NCBI RefSeq assembly: GCF_900199635.1
Contig: NZ_LT962687.1
Span: 2,232,541 to 2,296,540 of the forward strand
Length of the DNA: 64,000 bases
Direction of reading: 5' to 3'
Source of the DNA: Anaerotruncus massiliensis (ex Togo et al. 2026)
GTDB taxonomy: Bacteria > Bacillota > Clostridia > Oscillospirales > Ruminococcaceae
Shown in pieces: positions 16,706-25,271 of this stretch (position 1 is the stretch's first letter; each line of letters begins with the position of its first letter). The position numbers were made by a program, and so were the translations under genes. The notes under the pieces were generated by a model that was not told the DNA's origin, did not search any database, and was given only the letters and a program-made list of their open reading frames with translations.

Positions 16706-17431
16706 ATGGAAGCGCAGGCAACCAAGCGTCCGTTGTATTTCACGATCAAAGAAGACATCAAGAACAAGGTGCATACCGGCGTCTATCACCCGGGGGACGT
16801 GCTCCCGACCGAAAACAGCCTCTGTGAGGAGTATGGGGCGAGCCGCGTCACGATCCGCCGCTCGATCAAGGAGCTGATCGACGAGGGCGTGCTCGAGCGC
16901 GGCCACGGTAAGACCGCGCGCGTCGTGTGCGAATCGGTGCCCCGCAGCCTCAACCGGCTGGGCGGGCTCAAGGAGCAGCTTTCGGCGTCGGGCATCAAAT
17001 GCTCCTCCTTTATCCTCGACAGCGAAATTGTGCGGGCCGAGGGGAAGGTGGGCGAAGCGATGAAGCTCCCCCCCGAGGAGAGCCTTTACAAGATCGAACG
17101 GCTCCGTTACGCGAACGGCAAGCCCCTCTGCTACCAGCTGCTCTACCTGCCGGTGCGGCTCTGCCCCGACCTGGACGTGCAGAAGCTGGTGAACACCTCC
17201 CTCTACGAGATCATTGAAAAGGAATACGGCCTCAAGATCCTGGACGCGGTGCAGGAGATCCAGGCCCGCATGGCGGACTACCGTGTCGCCGCGCTGCTCG
17301 AACTGGCGGAGCTCTCCTGCATGCTGCAAGTCAGCCGCACCACCTTCCTCGACAGCGGCGCGTGCATCGAGTATTCGGATAGCCTCTATGTGGCCAACCG
17401 CTACAAACTGTCCATGACCTTGCGCCGTTAG
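16706..17431 (+). CDS. GntR family regulator, HutC/UTRA type
   Basis: 241 residues from ATG 16706 (AGGAG at 8 bases; the frame extends upstream without an SD). Winged-helix domain at residues 8-75 with LPTENSLCEEYGASRVTIRRSIKEL, and a UTRA ligand-binding domain at about 95-235. HutC-type regulators usually repress adjacent catabolic operons and respond to a pathway metabolite. It lies between the CoA-transferase operon and a sugar-type kinase, so it probably controls both and the ThDP gene. The kinase starts 11 bases after its stop. Confidence 0.92.
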   Translation: MEAQATKRPLYFTIKEDIKNKVHTGVYHPGDVLPTENSLCEEYGASRVTIRRSIKELIDEGVLERGHGKTARVVCESVPRSLNRLGGLKEQLSASGIKCSSFILDSEIVRAEGKVGEAMKLPPEESLYKIERLRYANGKPLCYQLLYLPVRLCPDLDVQKLVNTSLYEIIEKEYGLKILDAVQEIQARMADYRVAALLELAELSCMLQVSRTTFLDSGACIEYSDSLYVANRYKLSMTLRR

Positions 17432-17442
17432 GGAAACCATCC

Positions 17443-18882
17443 ATGAGACAATACTTGATCCTCGACGTGGGCACCAGCTCGGTCCGGGCGGCGCTCATCG
17501 ATGAAACCCTCCGCATCCTCCGGCTCGAGACAGCCAGGCGCACCGTGCCCGCCCTCTTCGACGCGGAGGCGGAGTGGACGTTGCTGCACGCACTCATGAA
17601 GACCGCGGCCTCCGGCGCAGGGGACCTGGCGGGCGTGGCGGTCTCCGCCCTGCTCGGCTGGGTGGGGACGGACGCGCGCGGAAACGCCGTCACCCCCTGC
17701 TTCACCTACATGCATGCATGCCCGGAGGAGTACGCGGCCTCCCCTTGGGACGCGGAGGAGGCCTACCGGGTCTGCCGCCGCGCCCCCGCCCCTGAGTCGG
17801 GGTGCTTCCAGCTCGCGCGGGTGAAAGCCCGCGACCCGGAAGCCTACGGGCGGACGACGGCCTTCCTCTCCCTGAAGGATTTTATCAACGGCAAGCTGAC
17901 GGGCGCGTTCGCCACGGACGCCACCACGGCGGCCTATACCCTGCTGTACGATGTGGGGGCTGGCCGCTGGAGCGTCCGTGCCCTTGAAGCCCTCGGGCTC
18001 GAACGGGATAAGCTGCCGCCCCTCTCCGTCCCCGGCGCGGCGCTCGCGCCCCTCTCCCCCGCCCTCTGCCGCGAACTGGGGCTCTCACAGGCCCCGCCGG
18101 TCGCGGTGGGGAGCGTCGACGGCTCCACCGGGATTCTCGGCGCGGGCGGCCTGGAGGAGGGGGACGTCGTGAGCGTGATGGGAACCACCGACGTCTTTTT
18201 CGCTGTGCAGGCGCACCCTTGCGAGGACCGCACCCGGCGTCTGCTCGTAAATCCCCATGTCGCGGCGGGGCGCTGGCTCATCGGCGGGCCGATGGGCATG
18301 TACGGCGGCGCGCTCGACTGGTTTTCCCGTGACCTGCTGGGCGGAAGCCGTCCGCTTTCGGAACTGGACGCACTGGCCGAGGCAGTCCCGCCGGGCAGCG
18401 AGGGGGTCACCTTCCTGCCCACGCTCGCGGGGGAACGCACCCCCTTCTGGCGTCCTGCGGTGGAAGGGACGGTGCGGGGGTTGCGCCCCTGCCACCGGGC
18501 GGAGCATCTCCACCGGGCGATGATGGAGGCCAACTGCTATGCCAACCGGCGCATCCTCGACCTCGTGCGGGAAAACGGCCTGTCCGTCCGGCGGGTGCTC
18601 GCCATCGGCGGCGGCGCGGCCAGCGACGTATGGCTCCAGATGAAGGCGGACGTACTGGGCCTGCCCGTCTTCCGGACGGCGGTCAAGGAGGCCTCCCTTG
18701 CCGGGGCGTGCATGCTGGCCATGCAGGCGGCGGGGGCCGGCCTCTCCGAGCTGCCCCGACCTGGCGTCGAGGCCGAATTCGCGCCGCGCCCCCAGCCCGC
18801 GGCCCGGTACGACGCGCTCTATCTCCGTTTTCTCGCGGACCACGAAGCGATGGCAGCCCTTTATGACAGCGGAGCTCTATAG
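17443..18882 (+). CDS. FGGY-family carbohydrate kinase
   Basis: 479 residues. N-terminal DVGTSSVRAALID is the FGGY phosphate-binding loop. The C-terminal domain has IGGGAASDVWLQMKADVLG. FGGY kinases phosphorylate sugars, polyols or related hydroxylated compounds with ATP; specificity (xylulose-, gluconate- or glycerol-like) cannot be read from sequence. It is 11 bp after gntR and apparently in the same transcript. Its presence beside CoA-transferases suggests that the locus handles a hydroxylated acid or cyclitol-like compound. Confidence 0.88.
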   Translation: MRQYLILDVGTSSVRAALIDETLRILRLETARRTVPALFDAEAEWTLLHALMKTAASGAGDLAGVAVSALLGWVGTDARGNAVTPCFTYMHACPEEYAASPWDAEEAYRVCRRAPAPESGCFQLARVKARDPEAYGRTTAFLSLKDFINGKLTGAFATDATTAAYTLLYDVGAGRWSVRALEALGLERDKLPPLSVPGAALAPLSPALCRELGLSQAPPVAVGSVDGSTGILGAGGLEEGDVVSVMGTTDVFFAVQAHPCEDRTRRLLVNPHVAAGRWLIGGPMGMYGGALDWFSRDLLGGSRPLSELDALAEAVPPGSEGVTFLPTLAGERTPFWRPAVEGTVRGLRPCHRAEHLHRAMMEANCYANRRILDLVRENGLSVRRVLAIGGGAASDVWLQMKADVLGLPVFRTAVKEASLAGACMLAMQAAGAGLSELPRPGVEAEFAPRPQPAARYDALYLRFLADHEAMAALYDSGAL

Positions 18883-18971
18883 AATTATTTAAATTGTATT
18901 TTTATTATATTATTTCCGTTAACCGGAATATTATTTTTTGCCCTTTTACCAAAGATTACAAAAATAAAATA

Positions 18972-19017
18972 AATACAATTGACATTCATTCGCTAAAATA
19001 GTATTATTATTGTATTA
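18972..19017 (+). promoter_or_regulatory. promoter and candidate operator of the ThDP enzyme gene
   Basis: TTGACA (18979-18984), 17-bp spacer, TATTAT (19002-19007). AATACAA (18972-18978) abuts the -35 and TTGTATTA (19010-19017) covers the predicted start of transcription, so a bound protein would occlude the promoter. The surrounding 170-bp gap (18883-19051) is very AT-rich and holds no gene. Confidence 0.65.
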
Positions 19018-19051
19018 AATAACTGCGATCCTGCATGGAGGAGGAACTGGC

Positions 19052-20707
19052 ATGAGCGAACAATTTACAGGCGGCCAGCTGGTCGTCAAAGTGATGGAAG
19101 AGTTTGGCGCAAAAGTGGTATTCGGGGTCCCCGGCGGGCAGACCCTCTATGTCACCGATCCCATTCAGGACGTTCCGGGCATGCGCTTTGTCCATACCCG
19201 CCATGAGAACGGCGCTGCCACCGCGGCGGACGGCTGGGGCCGGCTGACCGGCGAGCCGGGCATCTGCCTCGCCACAACCGGCCCCGGCGCCACCAACCTG
19301 ATCACCGGCCTGGGCGGGGCCCTGCGGGATTCCAGCCCGGTCATCGCGCTGGTCTTCCAGAACCGGCTTGCCGACGCGGGCCGGGGCGACGCGCAGGAGA
19401 GCGACCACGAGCTGCTCTTCGGCAGCATCTGCAAAAAATACATCCCCGTCCGCGACATCTCCGTACTGCCCTGGGCGATGCGCGAAGCCTACCGCACCGC
19501 CAAGACCGGCCGCCCGGGCCCGGTGGTGGTGGACCTCTACCGCGACGTCATCGAGAACCAAAAGGCCCCCTACGTCCCGGCAGACCCGGCCGGCTACTGC
19601 GTGCGCCCCGACAGCGTCGCGAGCGACGAAGCCATTGAGGCGGCCGCGCGGGTCATCCGCGCGAGCAAAAAGCCGATGCTCTGGATCGGCAACGGCGTTA
19701 AGCTGTCCCACGCCGCCGACGAGGTGACGCGTCTCTCCAAACAGCTCTGCGCGCCCATCGTCTGCACCTACAACGCCATGTGCGCGGTGGACGAATCGTT
19801 TGAGAATTTCCTGGGGGCCCGTTCCCGCCACGGCACACAGGTCACACAGGCGTGCATTGAGGAGGCCGACTGCGTTATCCTGGTCGGCTCCTCCCTCACC
19901 GCCATCAGCACCAACCGCTGGTCAATCGCCCCCAAAAACGTCGTCCAGTTCGACATCCTTCCCGAGCAGATCGGCCGCCAGTACCCGGTGGCGGCGGGTG
20001 TCGTGGGCGACGCCAAGGCGTCGCTGCAAAAGCTGCTCGCCGCGCTCAAAGGTTTCGCGGGCACGCCGGAATTCCGGGACGAGATGTTCTCCCGCAAGGC
20101 CGCGTGGAAGGAAGCGCTGCTTTCCGGCCCCATCGCCGATACCGAGCGTACCCCAGTGCCGCCCATCGCGCTCCAGAGGGAGCTGGAAAAGTCCCTGCGG
20201 GAAAACACCGTCTTCTGCGTGGACGCGGGCAACCCCGGCGCGTGGACCCACTACACCACCTTCCCGAAGGGCACCGCCTACATGAAGCCGGTCAACTACG
20301 GCAACATGGGATTCGCGCTGGGCGCGGCGCTCGGCTGCAAGGAGGCCTCGCCCGACCGGGAGGTCGTCGCGCTCATCGGCGACGGCTCGCTGGGCATGAC
20401 GCTGGGCGAGCTCGAGAGCATCGCGCGGGAAAAGCTCGCGGTCACCGTGCTGCTCGTGAACGACTCCGCTTTCGGCAACATCAAACAGGAGGAGCTCTTC
20501 AAGATGGGCGAGGGCCGCTACATCGGCGTGGAGTTCCCCGACTACGACTACCTCAGCGTCGCCAAAGCCTTCGGCTTCGACGGCTGCATCGTCACCAAAG
20601 CCAGCCAGATCCCCGCCGCCATGGAGGCCGCCCGCAAAAGCGGCGGCCCATATATGATCGAGGTCAAGCTCGACGGCAGCTTCACCGTCTGGCCGGAGGC
20701 TCTCTGA
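19052..20707 (+). CDS. thiamine diphosphate-dependent enzyme (acetolactate synthase-like)
   Basis: 551 residues with the three-domain layout of the ALS/decarboxylase family. The catalytic Glu52 is in RHENGAATAADGWGR. The ThDP-Mg motif starts IGDGS (Gly443-Asp444-Gly445) and ends with LVNDSAFGNIKQEE. No regulatory small subunit follows, and the sequence diverges from biosynthetic acetolactate synthase, so a catabolic C-C lyase or 2-oxoacid decarboxylase is more likely. It shares a putative operator with the GntR and TRAP genes. Candidates by analogy are cyclic-dione hydrolases or oxalyl-CoA decarboxylase-like enzymes, but none can be assigned. Confidence 0.85.
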   Translation: MSEQFTGGQLVVKVMEEFGAKVVFGVPGGQTLYVTDPIQDVPGMRFVHTRHENGAATAADGWGRLTGEPGICLATTGPGATNLITGLGGALRDSSPVIALVFQNRLADAGRGDAQESDHELLFGSICKKYIPVRDISVLPWAMREAYRTAKTGRPGPVVVDLYRDVIENQKAPYVPADPAGYCVRPDSVASDEAIEAAARVIRASKKPMLWIGNGVKLSHAADEVTRLSKQLCAPIVCTYNAMCAVDESFENFLGARSRHGTQVTQACIEEADCVILVGSSLTAISTNRWSIAPKNVVQFDILPEQIGRQYPVAAGVVGDAKASLQKLLAALKGFAGTPEFRDEMFSRKAAWKEALLSGPIADTERTPVPPIALQRELEKSLRENTVFCVDAGNPGAWTHYTTFPKGTAYMKPVNYGNMGFALGAALGCKEASPDREVVALIGDGSLGMTLGELESIAREKLAVTVLLVNDSAFGNIKQEELFKMGEGRYIGVEFPDYDYLSVAKAFGFDGCIVTKASQIPAAMEAARKSGGPYMIEVKLDGSFTVWPEAL

Positions 20708-20749
20708 GCCGCGTTTCATTTGCCGACCACTGACAATTATTCTCCTTGC

Positions 20750-20790
20750 GGCGGGAGCCGGGGCCAAATGGCCCCGGCTCCCGCCCTTTT
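20750..20790. terminator. bidirectional terminator between ThDP gene and bioD
   Basis: Perfect 16-bp arms GGCGGGAGCCGGGGCC / GGCCCCGGCTCCCGCC around AAAT, followed by CTTTT on the plus strand. Lies between convergent genes. Confidence 0.88.
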
Positions 20791-20811
20791 ATATTGTTTT
20801 ACCGTCCGCCC

Positions 20812-21462
20812 TCAGGGCAGCCCGATCGTCCCGGCGTCCCGCGCGGCGCAGATCGTCCGAAGCCCGGTGAACCGCCCGATCTGGACCCGGTTGTCCTCGT
20901 GCAGCGGGTTCCCCTCCTCAAAGCCGTTCATCACGACCGCCAGGACGGGGAGCCCCAGCTTCGCGGCGTATTCCGCCGTGAGCACCGCTGCGTTGATCGC
21001 TCCGAGCCCCGACGGCGAGACAATCACGAGCGGCAGTCCGAGCATCGCGGCCACGTCGCCGAGCAGCAGCTGCTCCCCCTCGGTGCAGAGCGGGCAGAAA
21101 AGGCCCCCGCACCCCTCCGCGACGAGATAGTCAAACCGCGCGGCGACCTGCGAAAACCGCTCCATGATCCGCTCCCGCGTGATCGGCGGGCCCTCCAGCC
21201 GCGCCGCGAGATGGGGCGACACCGCCTGCTCGTAGAGGTACGCCACATACTGCTCCGGCGGGCCGGGCAGCCCCGACATGCGGCAGACCTCCTCCGCGTC
21301 GCCGGGGATGAGCGCGCCGTCCCGCCGGCGGGCGCCGCTGAGCGCGGGCTTAAAATATCCGGCGCTGCGGCCCTGCTCCCGCAGGGTCTTGACCAGCAGC
21401 GCCGAGACGTAGGTCTTGCCCACGTCGGTGCCGGTGCCGGTGACAAAAACGCCCTCCCTCAT
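20812..21462 (-). CDS. bioD: dethiobiotin synthetase
   Basis: 216 residues. Closes the ureido ring of dethiobiotin from DAPA, CO2 and ATP. P-loop TGTGTDVGKTYVSA at residues 7-20, YLYEQAVSPHLAA and the EGCGG motif are all conserved. Its ATG overlaps the bioB stop (ATGA). Last gene of the birA-bioY-bioB-bioD operon. bioA and bioF are not in the window, so this locus covers only the last two steps plus uptake and ligation. Confidence 0.96.
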   Translation of the reverse strand: MREGVFVTGTGTDVGKTYVSALLVKTLREQGRSAGYFKPALSGARRRDGALIPGDAEEVCRMSGLPGPPEQYVAYLYEQAVSPHLAARLEGPPITRERIMERFSQVAARFDYLVAEGCGGLFCPLCTEGEQLLLGDVAAMLGLPLVIVSPSGLGAINAAVLTAEYAAKLGLPVLAVVMNGFEEGNPLHEDNRVQIGRFTGLRTICAARDAGTIGLP

Positions 21463-22421
21463 AGCCGCGTCACCTCATATCCGAGGCCTCGCACCAGCGC
21501 GAGGTCGGTTTCGACGGTGACGCCCGCGGTGGTCAACATGTCGCCGGTGATGGCGGCGTTCGCGCCAGAACAGAACGCCGCCCTGCCCCTGTCGGGCAGC
21601 AGGCCCCGCCCCCCGGCCAGCCGCAGCGCGGCGCCGGGCAGCAGGAAGCGGAAGACCGCCACCGTCCGCAGCAGCTCCTCCGGCGGCAGCACCGGCCGGT
21701 CCTCAAAGGGCGTGCCCCTGATGGGGTTGAGCAGGTTGACGGGCACCGAGCGCACCCTCAGCTCCCGCAGCTCGATCGCCAGGTCGACGCGGTCCTCCAT
21801 CGTCTCGCCCATGCCGATGATCCCGCCGCTGCACACCTCCAGCCCGGCGCGCCGCGCGTTCCGGATGACCGCGCATTTTTCGTCGTAGGTGTGGGTGGTG
21901 CAGATGTTCGGGAAGTTCCTGCGGGAGGTCTCCAGATTGCAGTGGTAGCGGGTCACACCCGCCTCGCGCAGCCGCACGAGCTGATCGTAATCCAGCAGCC
22001 CGTGGGAGGCGCAGCAGGCAATCCCGCACCGTGCGCCGATCTCCCGGTACACTTCGCAGGCCGCGTCCGTCTCCCCCTCCGTGAGCGTCCGCCCCGAGGT
22101 CACGACCGAAAAGCGCAGCACGCCCCGTTCGCAGTCGGACCGCGCCCGCCGGGCGATCGGTTCCGCGCCGAGCAGCGGGTAGCTCTCCACCTCCGCCGGG
22201 TAGCGGGCCGACTGCGCGCAGTATTTGCAGTCCTCCGAGCAGCGCCCGCACTTTCCGTTGATGATCGCACAGAGGTCGAACCGGTTGCCGCACATTTGGC
22301 GGCGGATGTCATCCGCCGCCCTGCAGAGCGGCTCCAAATCCGCCTCGCACGCGAGGCGCAGCACCTCCTTGCGGGAGACGGCCCCGCCCGCTAAAATCCG
22401 TTCCTTCAGCTTTGTAATCAC
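21459..22421 (-). CDS. bioB: biotin synthase
   Basis: 320 residues from GTG 22421 (AAAGGAG at 8 bases). The upstream in-frame extension overlaps bioY and is not used. Radical SAM enzyme that inserts sulfur into dethiobiotin. The CxxxCxxC cluster ligands are Cys61, Cys65 and Cys68 (CSEDCKYCAQSARY). YHCNLETS and GIIGMGET are also conserved. Overlaps bioY (GTGA) and bioD (ATGA), so translation is coupled through the operon. Confidence 0.97.
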   Translation of the reverse strand: MITKLKERILAGGAVSRKEVLRLACEADLEPLCRAADDIRRQMCGNRFDLCAIINGKCGRCSEDCKYCAQSARYPAEVESYPLLGAEPIARRARSDCERGVLRFSVVTSGRTLTEGETDAACEVYREIGARCGIACCASHGLLDYDQLVRLREAGVTRYHCNLETSRRNFPNICTTHTYDEKCAVIRNARRAGLEVCSGGIIGMGETMEDRVDLAIELRELRVRSVPVNLLNPIRGTPFEDRPVLPPEELLRTVAVFRFLLPGAALRLAGGRGLLPDRGRAAFCSGANAAITGDMLTTAGVTVETDLALVRGLGYEVTRL

Positions 22422-22981
22422 AGCAAATGCTCCTTTCCCAGCGCGGCCCGCAATCGTCCGGCAAGCCCCGAGGCAACGACGCACAGTACCGCGTCGCCCG
22501 GCAGATCGAGCGGAAACGCGGAGAGGAGGACGACCGCGAACGGGGTCGTCTGGCCGAGATAGTAATTGAGAATCAGAAATTTATAGAGGAAGCCGACCGC
22601 ATAGGTGACCGCCATCCCCGCGAAGGCGGCGGGCAAAAACTGCCCGAACCGTCCCGCGCCGGTCCGCTCGCAAATCCGTCCGGTGAGCCACGCGGCGGCG
22701 ATGAACCCGAGCAGGTAGCCAAAGCTCGGGCGGAAGACGTACTGGATGCCGCCGCCCGCCGCGAACACCGGGATACCGGCCAGCCCGACGGCCACATAGA
22801 CCGCCACGGCAAGGCTCCCCCGCCGGGAGCCGAGCAGCATCCCCGCCAGCGTGACGAACAGGAACTGCAAGGTGAAGTAATCCATGAACGGGACCGGCAC
22901 CTGCAAAAACGCCCCGATCGCGATGAGGGCGGAAAAGAGCCCGCACAGCACGATCCCGCGGGTCTTCACGGTCGTTGTCAT
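22418..22981 (-). CDS. bioY: biotin ECF transporter S component
   Basis: 187 residues from ATG 22981 (SD GGAGGGGG). Six hydrophobic helices; BioY signatures include VPVPFMDYFTLQFLFV-type and PSFGYLLGFIAAAW. Captures biotin for an ECF transporter whose energising module is encoded elsewhere. Overlaps birA upstream and bioB downstream by 4 bases each. Confidence 0.95.
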   Translation of the reverse strand: MTTTVKTRGIVLCGLFSALIAIGAFLQVPVPFMDYFTLQFLFVTLAGMLLGSRRGSLAVAVYVAVGLAGIPVFAAGGGIQYVFRPSFGYLLGFIAAAWLTGRICERTGAGRFGQFLPAAFAGMAVTYAVGFLYKFLILNYYLGQTTPFAVVLLSAFPLDLPGDAVLCVVASGLAGRLRAALGKEHLL

Positions 22982-23949
22982 ATGGGTTCCCCCTCCATCC
23001 TGATCTCCCCGGCGCGCAGCAGGACCGCGCCCGACGGGGTTTCGACCTCGAGGCAGCCGTCGCCGTCGAGCCCGACCGCCCTTCCGCTTTGCCACGCGCC
23101 CTCCCGGTAAAAACGGACGCGCTTTCCCAATACCATCAGACGCCGCCGGTAGGGCTCGAGATATGCCCGTCCCGGCAGGTCGGCGGCGTAGTCGAACAGC
23201 CGGTTGGCGATCTCGGCGGCCAGCCGGTTGCGTGAGACGCTCGCGGGCAGCAGCGAGCCCGCGATCTCCCGCAGCTCCGCCGGGAAAAGGGCGGGCGGCG
23301 TCTTGACGTTGACGCCAATGCCGACGATCACGCTTTCGGTCCGGCCGCTCTCAAAGTCGCTGACCGCCTCGGTGAGGATGCCGCAGACCTTCCTGCCGCC
23401 GACCAGCACGTCGTTTACCCATTTGACCTGCGTTTCCAGCCCGGTCAGCGCCTCGATCGCCTCGCAGACGGCCGCTGCCGCCGCGACGGTGATGATCGGG
23501 AGCTGCGCGCTGTCCGTTTCTGGCCGCAGCAGAAGGCTCATGTAGACGCCCGTCAGCGCCGGGGAATAGAACCCGCGTCCCATCCGTCCCCTGCCCGCCG
23601 TCTGTTCGTCGGCCAGCAGGATTGTCCGCCCGCCCGCCCCGTCCGCCGCCAGCTTTTTGACCTGCGTGTTGGTCGAGCCGACCCGCCGCTCCACCAGAAC
23701 GGCGCAGTCCCGGTACGCGGGGCGCAGATGGTACCGCACCCCCTGCGCGGTCAGCACGTCGCTGGCCGCCTCGAGCTGGTAGCCCCGGTTGGTGGCCGCC
23801 GTGATGCGGTGGCCTTCCTCCTCGAGGCTCTTCACCGCCTTCCAGACCGCCGCGCGGGACACTGAAAGCCTTTCCGCGAGCAGCTGTCCCGAGACGGGCG
23901 CCTCCCTGTGCTCCTCCAGATAGCGGAGCAGTTCCTCTTTGAGCGACAT
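22978..23949 (-). CDS. birA: bifunctional biotin ligase/repressor
   Basis: 323 residues from the second of two adjacent ATGs (23949; 23952 is equivalent), after AGGGGGG. Residues ~1-60 form a winged helix (SGQLLAERLSVSRAAVWKAVKSLEEEG), so this is the repressor-type BirA. The ligase domain has GRGRMGRGFYSP and KWVNDVLV. Attaches biotin to carboxylases and, as biotinyl-AMP holoprotein, shuts its own operon. The operator lies just upstream. Confidence 0.96.
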   Translation of the reverse strand: MSLKEELLRYLEEHREAPVSGQLLAERLSVSRAAVWKAVKSLEEEGHRITAATNRGYQLEAASDVLTAQGVRYHLRPAYRDCAVLVERRVGSTNTQVKKLAADGAGGRTILLADEQTAGRGRMGRGFYSPALTGVYMSLLLRPETDSAQLPIITVAAAAAVCEAIEALTGLETQVKWVNDVLVGGRKVCGILTEAVSDFESGRTESVIVGIGVNVKTPPALFPAELREIAGSLLPASVSRNRLAAEIANRLFDYAADLPGRAYLEPYRRRLMVLGKRVRFYREGAWQSGRAVGLDGDGCLEVETPSGAVLLRAGEIRMEGEPI

Positions 23950-23990
23950 CATATCCCCCCTGTCCCGGTCAGTATAGCATGGATTCCCAT

Positions 23991-24026
23991 GATTGTAAAC
24001 CATTATATTCTCTTTGGTTTACAATC
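23991..24026 (-). promoter_or_regulatory. BirA operator overlapping the bio operon promoter
   Basis: Perfect inverted repeat GATTGTAAACC (23991-24001) / GGTTTACAATC (24016-24026) with a 14-bp spacer, matching the known Firmicute BirA box. A minus-strand TATAAT (24007-24002) lies inside the spacer, so binding would block RNA polymerase. Confidence 0.95.
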
Positions 24027-24045
24027 AGCGCGGTGTGATCACCGT

Positions 24046-24082
24046 AAAACTCCCCGCGGCGACAATCGCCGCGGGGAGTTTT
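24046..24082 (-). terminator. terminator of the LacI gene
   Basis: Arms AAAACTCCCCGCGGCGA / TCGCCGCGGGGAGTTTT with a CAA loop, 5 bp beyond the LacI stop codon. Confidence 0.9.
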
Positions 24083-24087
24083 GCGCG

Positions 24088-25131
24088 CTATCTTGTCCGG
24101 TTGGAAGGGTACCGTTCCGAACCGTACAGGAGCAGCTCGGACGCCAGGATGATCTGCTTACGCGGGGCGTTGCGGGCCCGCTTTCCCGACGCGATCCGCT
24201 CGAGCAGGATCTTCGAGCACTCCTCCCCGATCTGCTGCACCGGCTGCGAAACGGCGGAAATTCGCGACCCGCTCATCTCAAAAAAGTCGGCGCGCCCGTA
24301 GGACATGAACGCGATGTCCTCCCCCACGCTCATCCCGCATTCCGCGATCGCCTTGAGGCTCCCCACCGACATGCGGCTGTTCGCGGTCAGGATCGCCGTG
24401 ACGCGCTTTTGGGTTTTGAGGAGCTTTTTGGTCAGCGCGTAGGCGCTGGGGGCCATGAAGTCGCCGTAGAGGATGTACTCCTCCCGGATGGGGATCTGGT
24501 TCTCCCGCAGGGCCTCCAGATAGCCGTTCAGCCGTTCAAGCCCCGTCTTCGAGGTGGTCGGTCCGCAGATCATCGCGATGTGGGTATGTCCCTGGTTCAC
24601 CAGCACCTGCGTCGCCTGGTAGGAGCCCTTGAAGTTGTCCAGGAAGACCCCGTCCAGCCCGCCGCCGCGCAGATCCCGGTCCAAAAGGACCACCGGGATC
24701 CCCACGTGGTTCATCTCCATCAGGAAATCGGCGTTGTATTCCACCACGTCGGACACCGGCGTGATGATCAGGCCCCCGATCTGCTTCTGGCGCAGCGCGG
24801 CCAGACAGCGGATCTCCTTGCGCGAATCCTCGTTGGAGTCGCAGACGAAGAGCTCGTACCCCTTTTTGTCGAGCGTCTCCTCGATCGCCCGGATGATCTC
24901 GGTATAAAAGCTGTTGCGGATGTCAGGAATCACCATACCGATCACGTTGCCGCCCGAGGAGGCCGGATTCCGCTTTTTATACTTTTTGGGGGCATAGTTC
25001 AGTTCCTTCGCGATCCGCAGGATTTCCGCCCGGGTGCTCTCGCTGACATATCCCTGCCCGCTGAAGACGCGGGAGACGGTCGCGGGAGAAACATGTGCCC
25101 TCCTTGCGAGCTCCGTGATCGTATTCGGCAT
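24088..25131 (-). CDS. LacI family transcriptional regulator
   Basis: 347 residues. Helix-turn-helix at residues 2-48 (TITELARRAHVSPATVSRVFSG), then hinge and periplasmic-binding-fold core with IPDIRNSFYTEIIRAIEE and DNFKGSYQATQ. SD AAGGAGG. It lies downstream of the TRAP genes and on the same strand, at the edge of the glycyl radical enzyme island. It is therefore the best candidate regulator of both divergent operons. The effector is probably the sugar-like substrate. The 140-bp gap before it holds the DctM terminator. Confidence 0.93.
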   Translation of the reverse strand: MPNTITELARRAHVSPATVSRVFSGQGYVSESTRAEILRIAKELNYAPKKYKKRNPASSGGNVIGMVIPDIRNSFYTEIIRAIEETLDKKGYELFVCDSNEDSRKEIRCLAALRQKQIGGLIITPVSDVVEYNADFLMEMNHVGIPVVLLDRDLRGGGLDGVFLDNFKGSYQATQVLVNQGHTHIAMICGPTTSKTGLERLNGYLEALRENQIPIREEYILYGDFMAPSAYALTKKLLKTQKRVTAILTANSRMSVGSLKAIAECGMSVGEDIAFMSYGRADFFEMSGSRISAVSQPVQQIGEECSKILLERIASGKRARNAPRKQIILASELLLYGSERYPSNRTR

Positions 25132-25218
25132 CTGGTACCAGTCCTCCTTGTATCTGGGTTCCTGACCTTAGCAGTTCCCGCACGCCGCCCAAATATTTGT
25201 CCGCGCGCCGGCAATTGC

Positions 25219-25253
25219 AAAAAGCGGGGTCCCGCCCGACAGCGAAACCCCGC
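25219..25253 (-). terminator. terminator after the second TRAP operon
   Basis: Read on the minus strand: GCGGGG, an 18-nt partly paired loop, CCCCGC, then TTTTTG. Lies 18 bp past the DctM stop. Confidence 0.75.
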
Positions 25254-25271
25254 GGCAGCTCCCGGTCCCGC

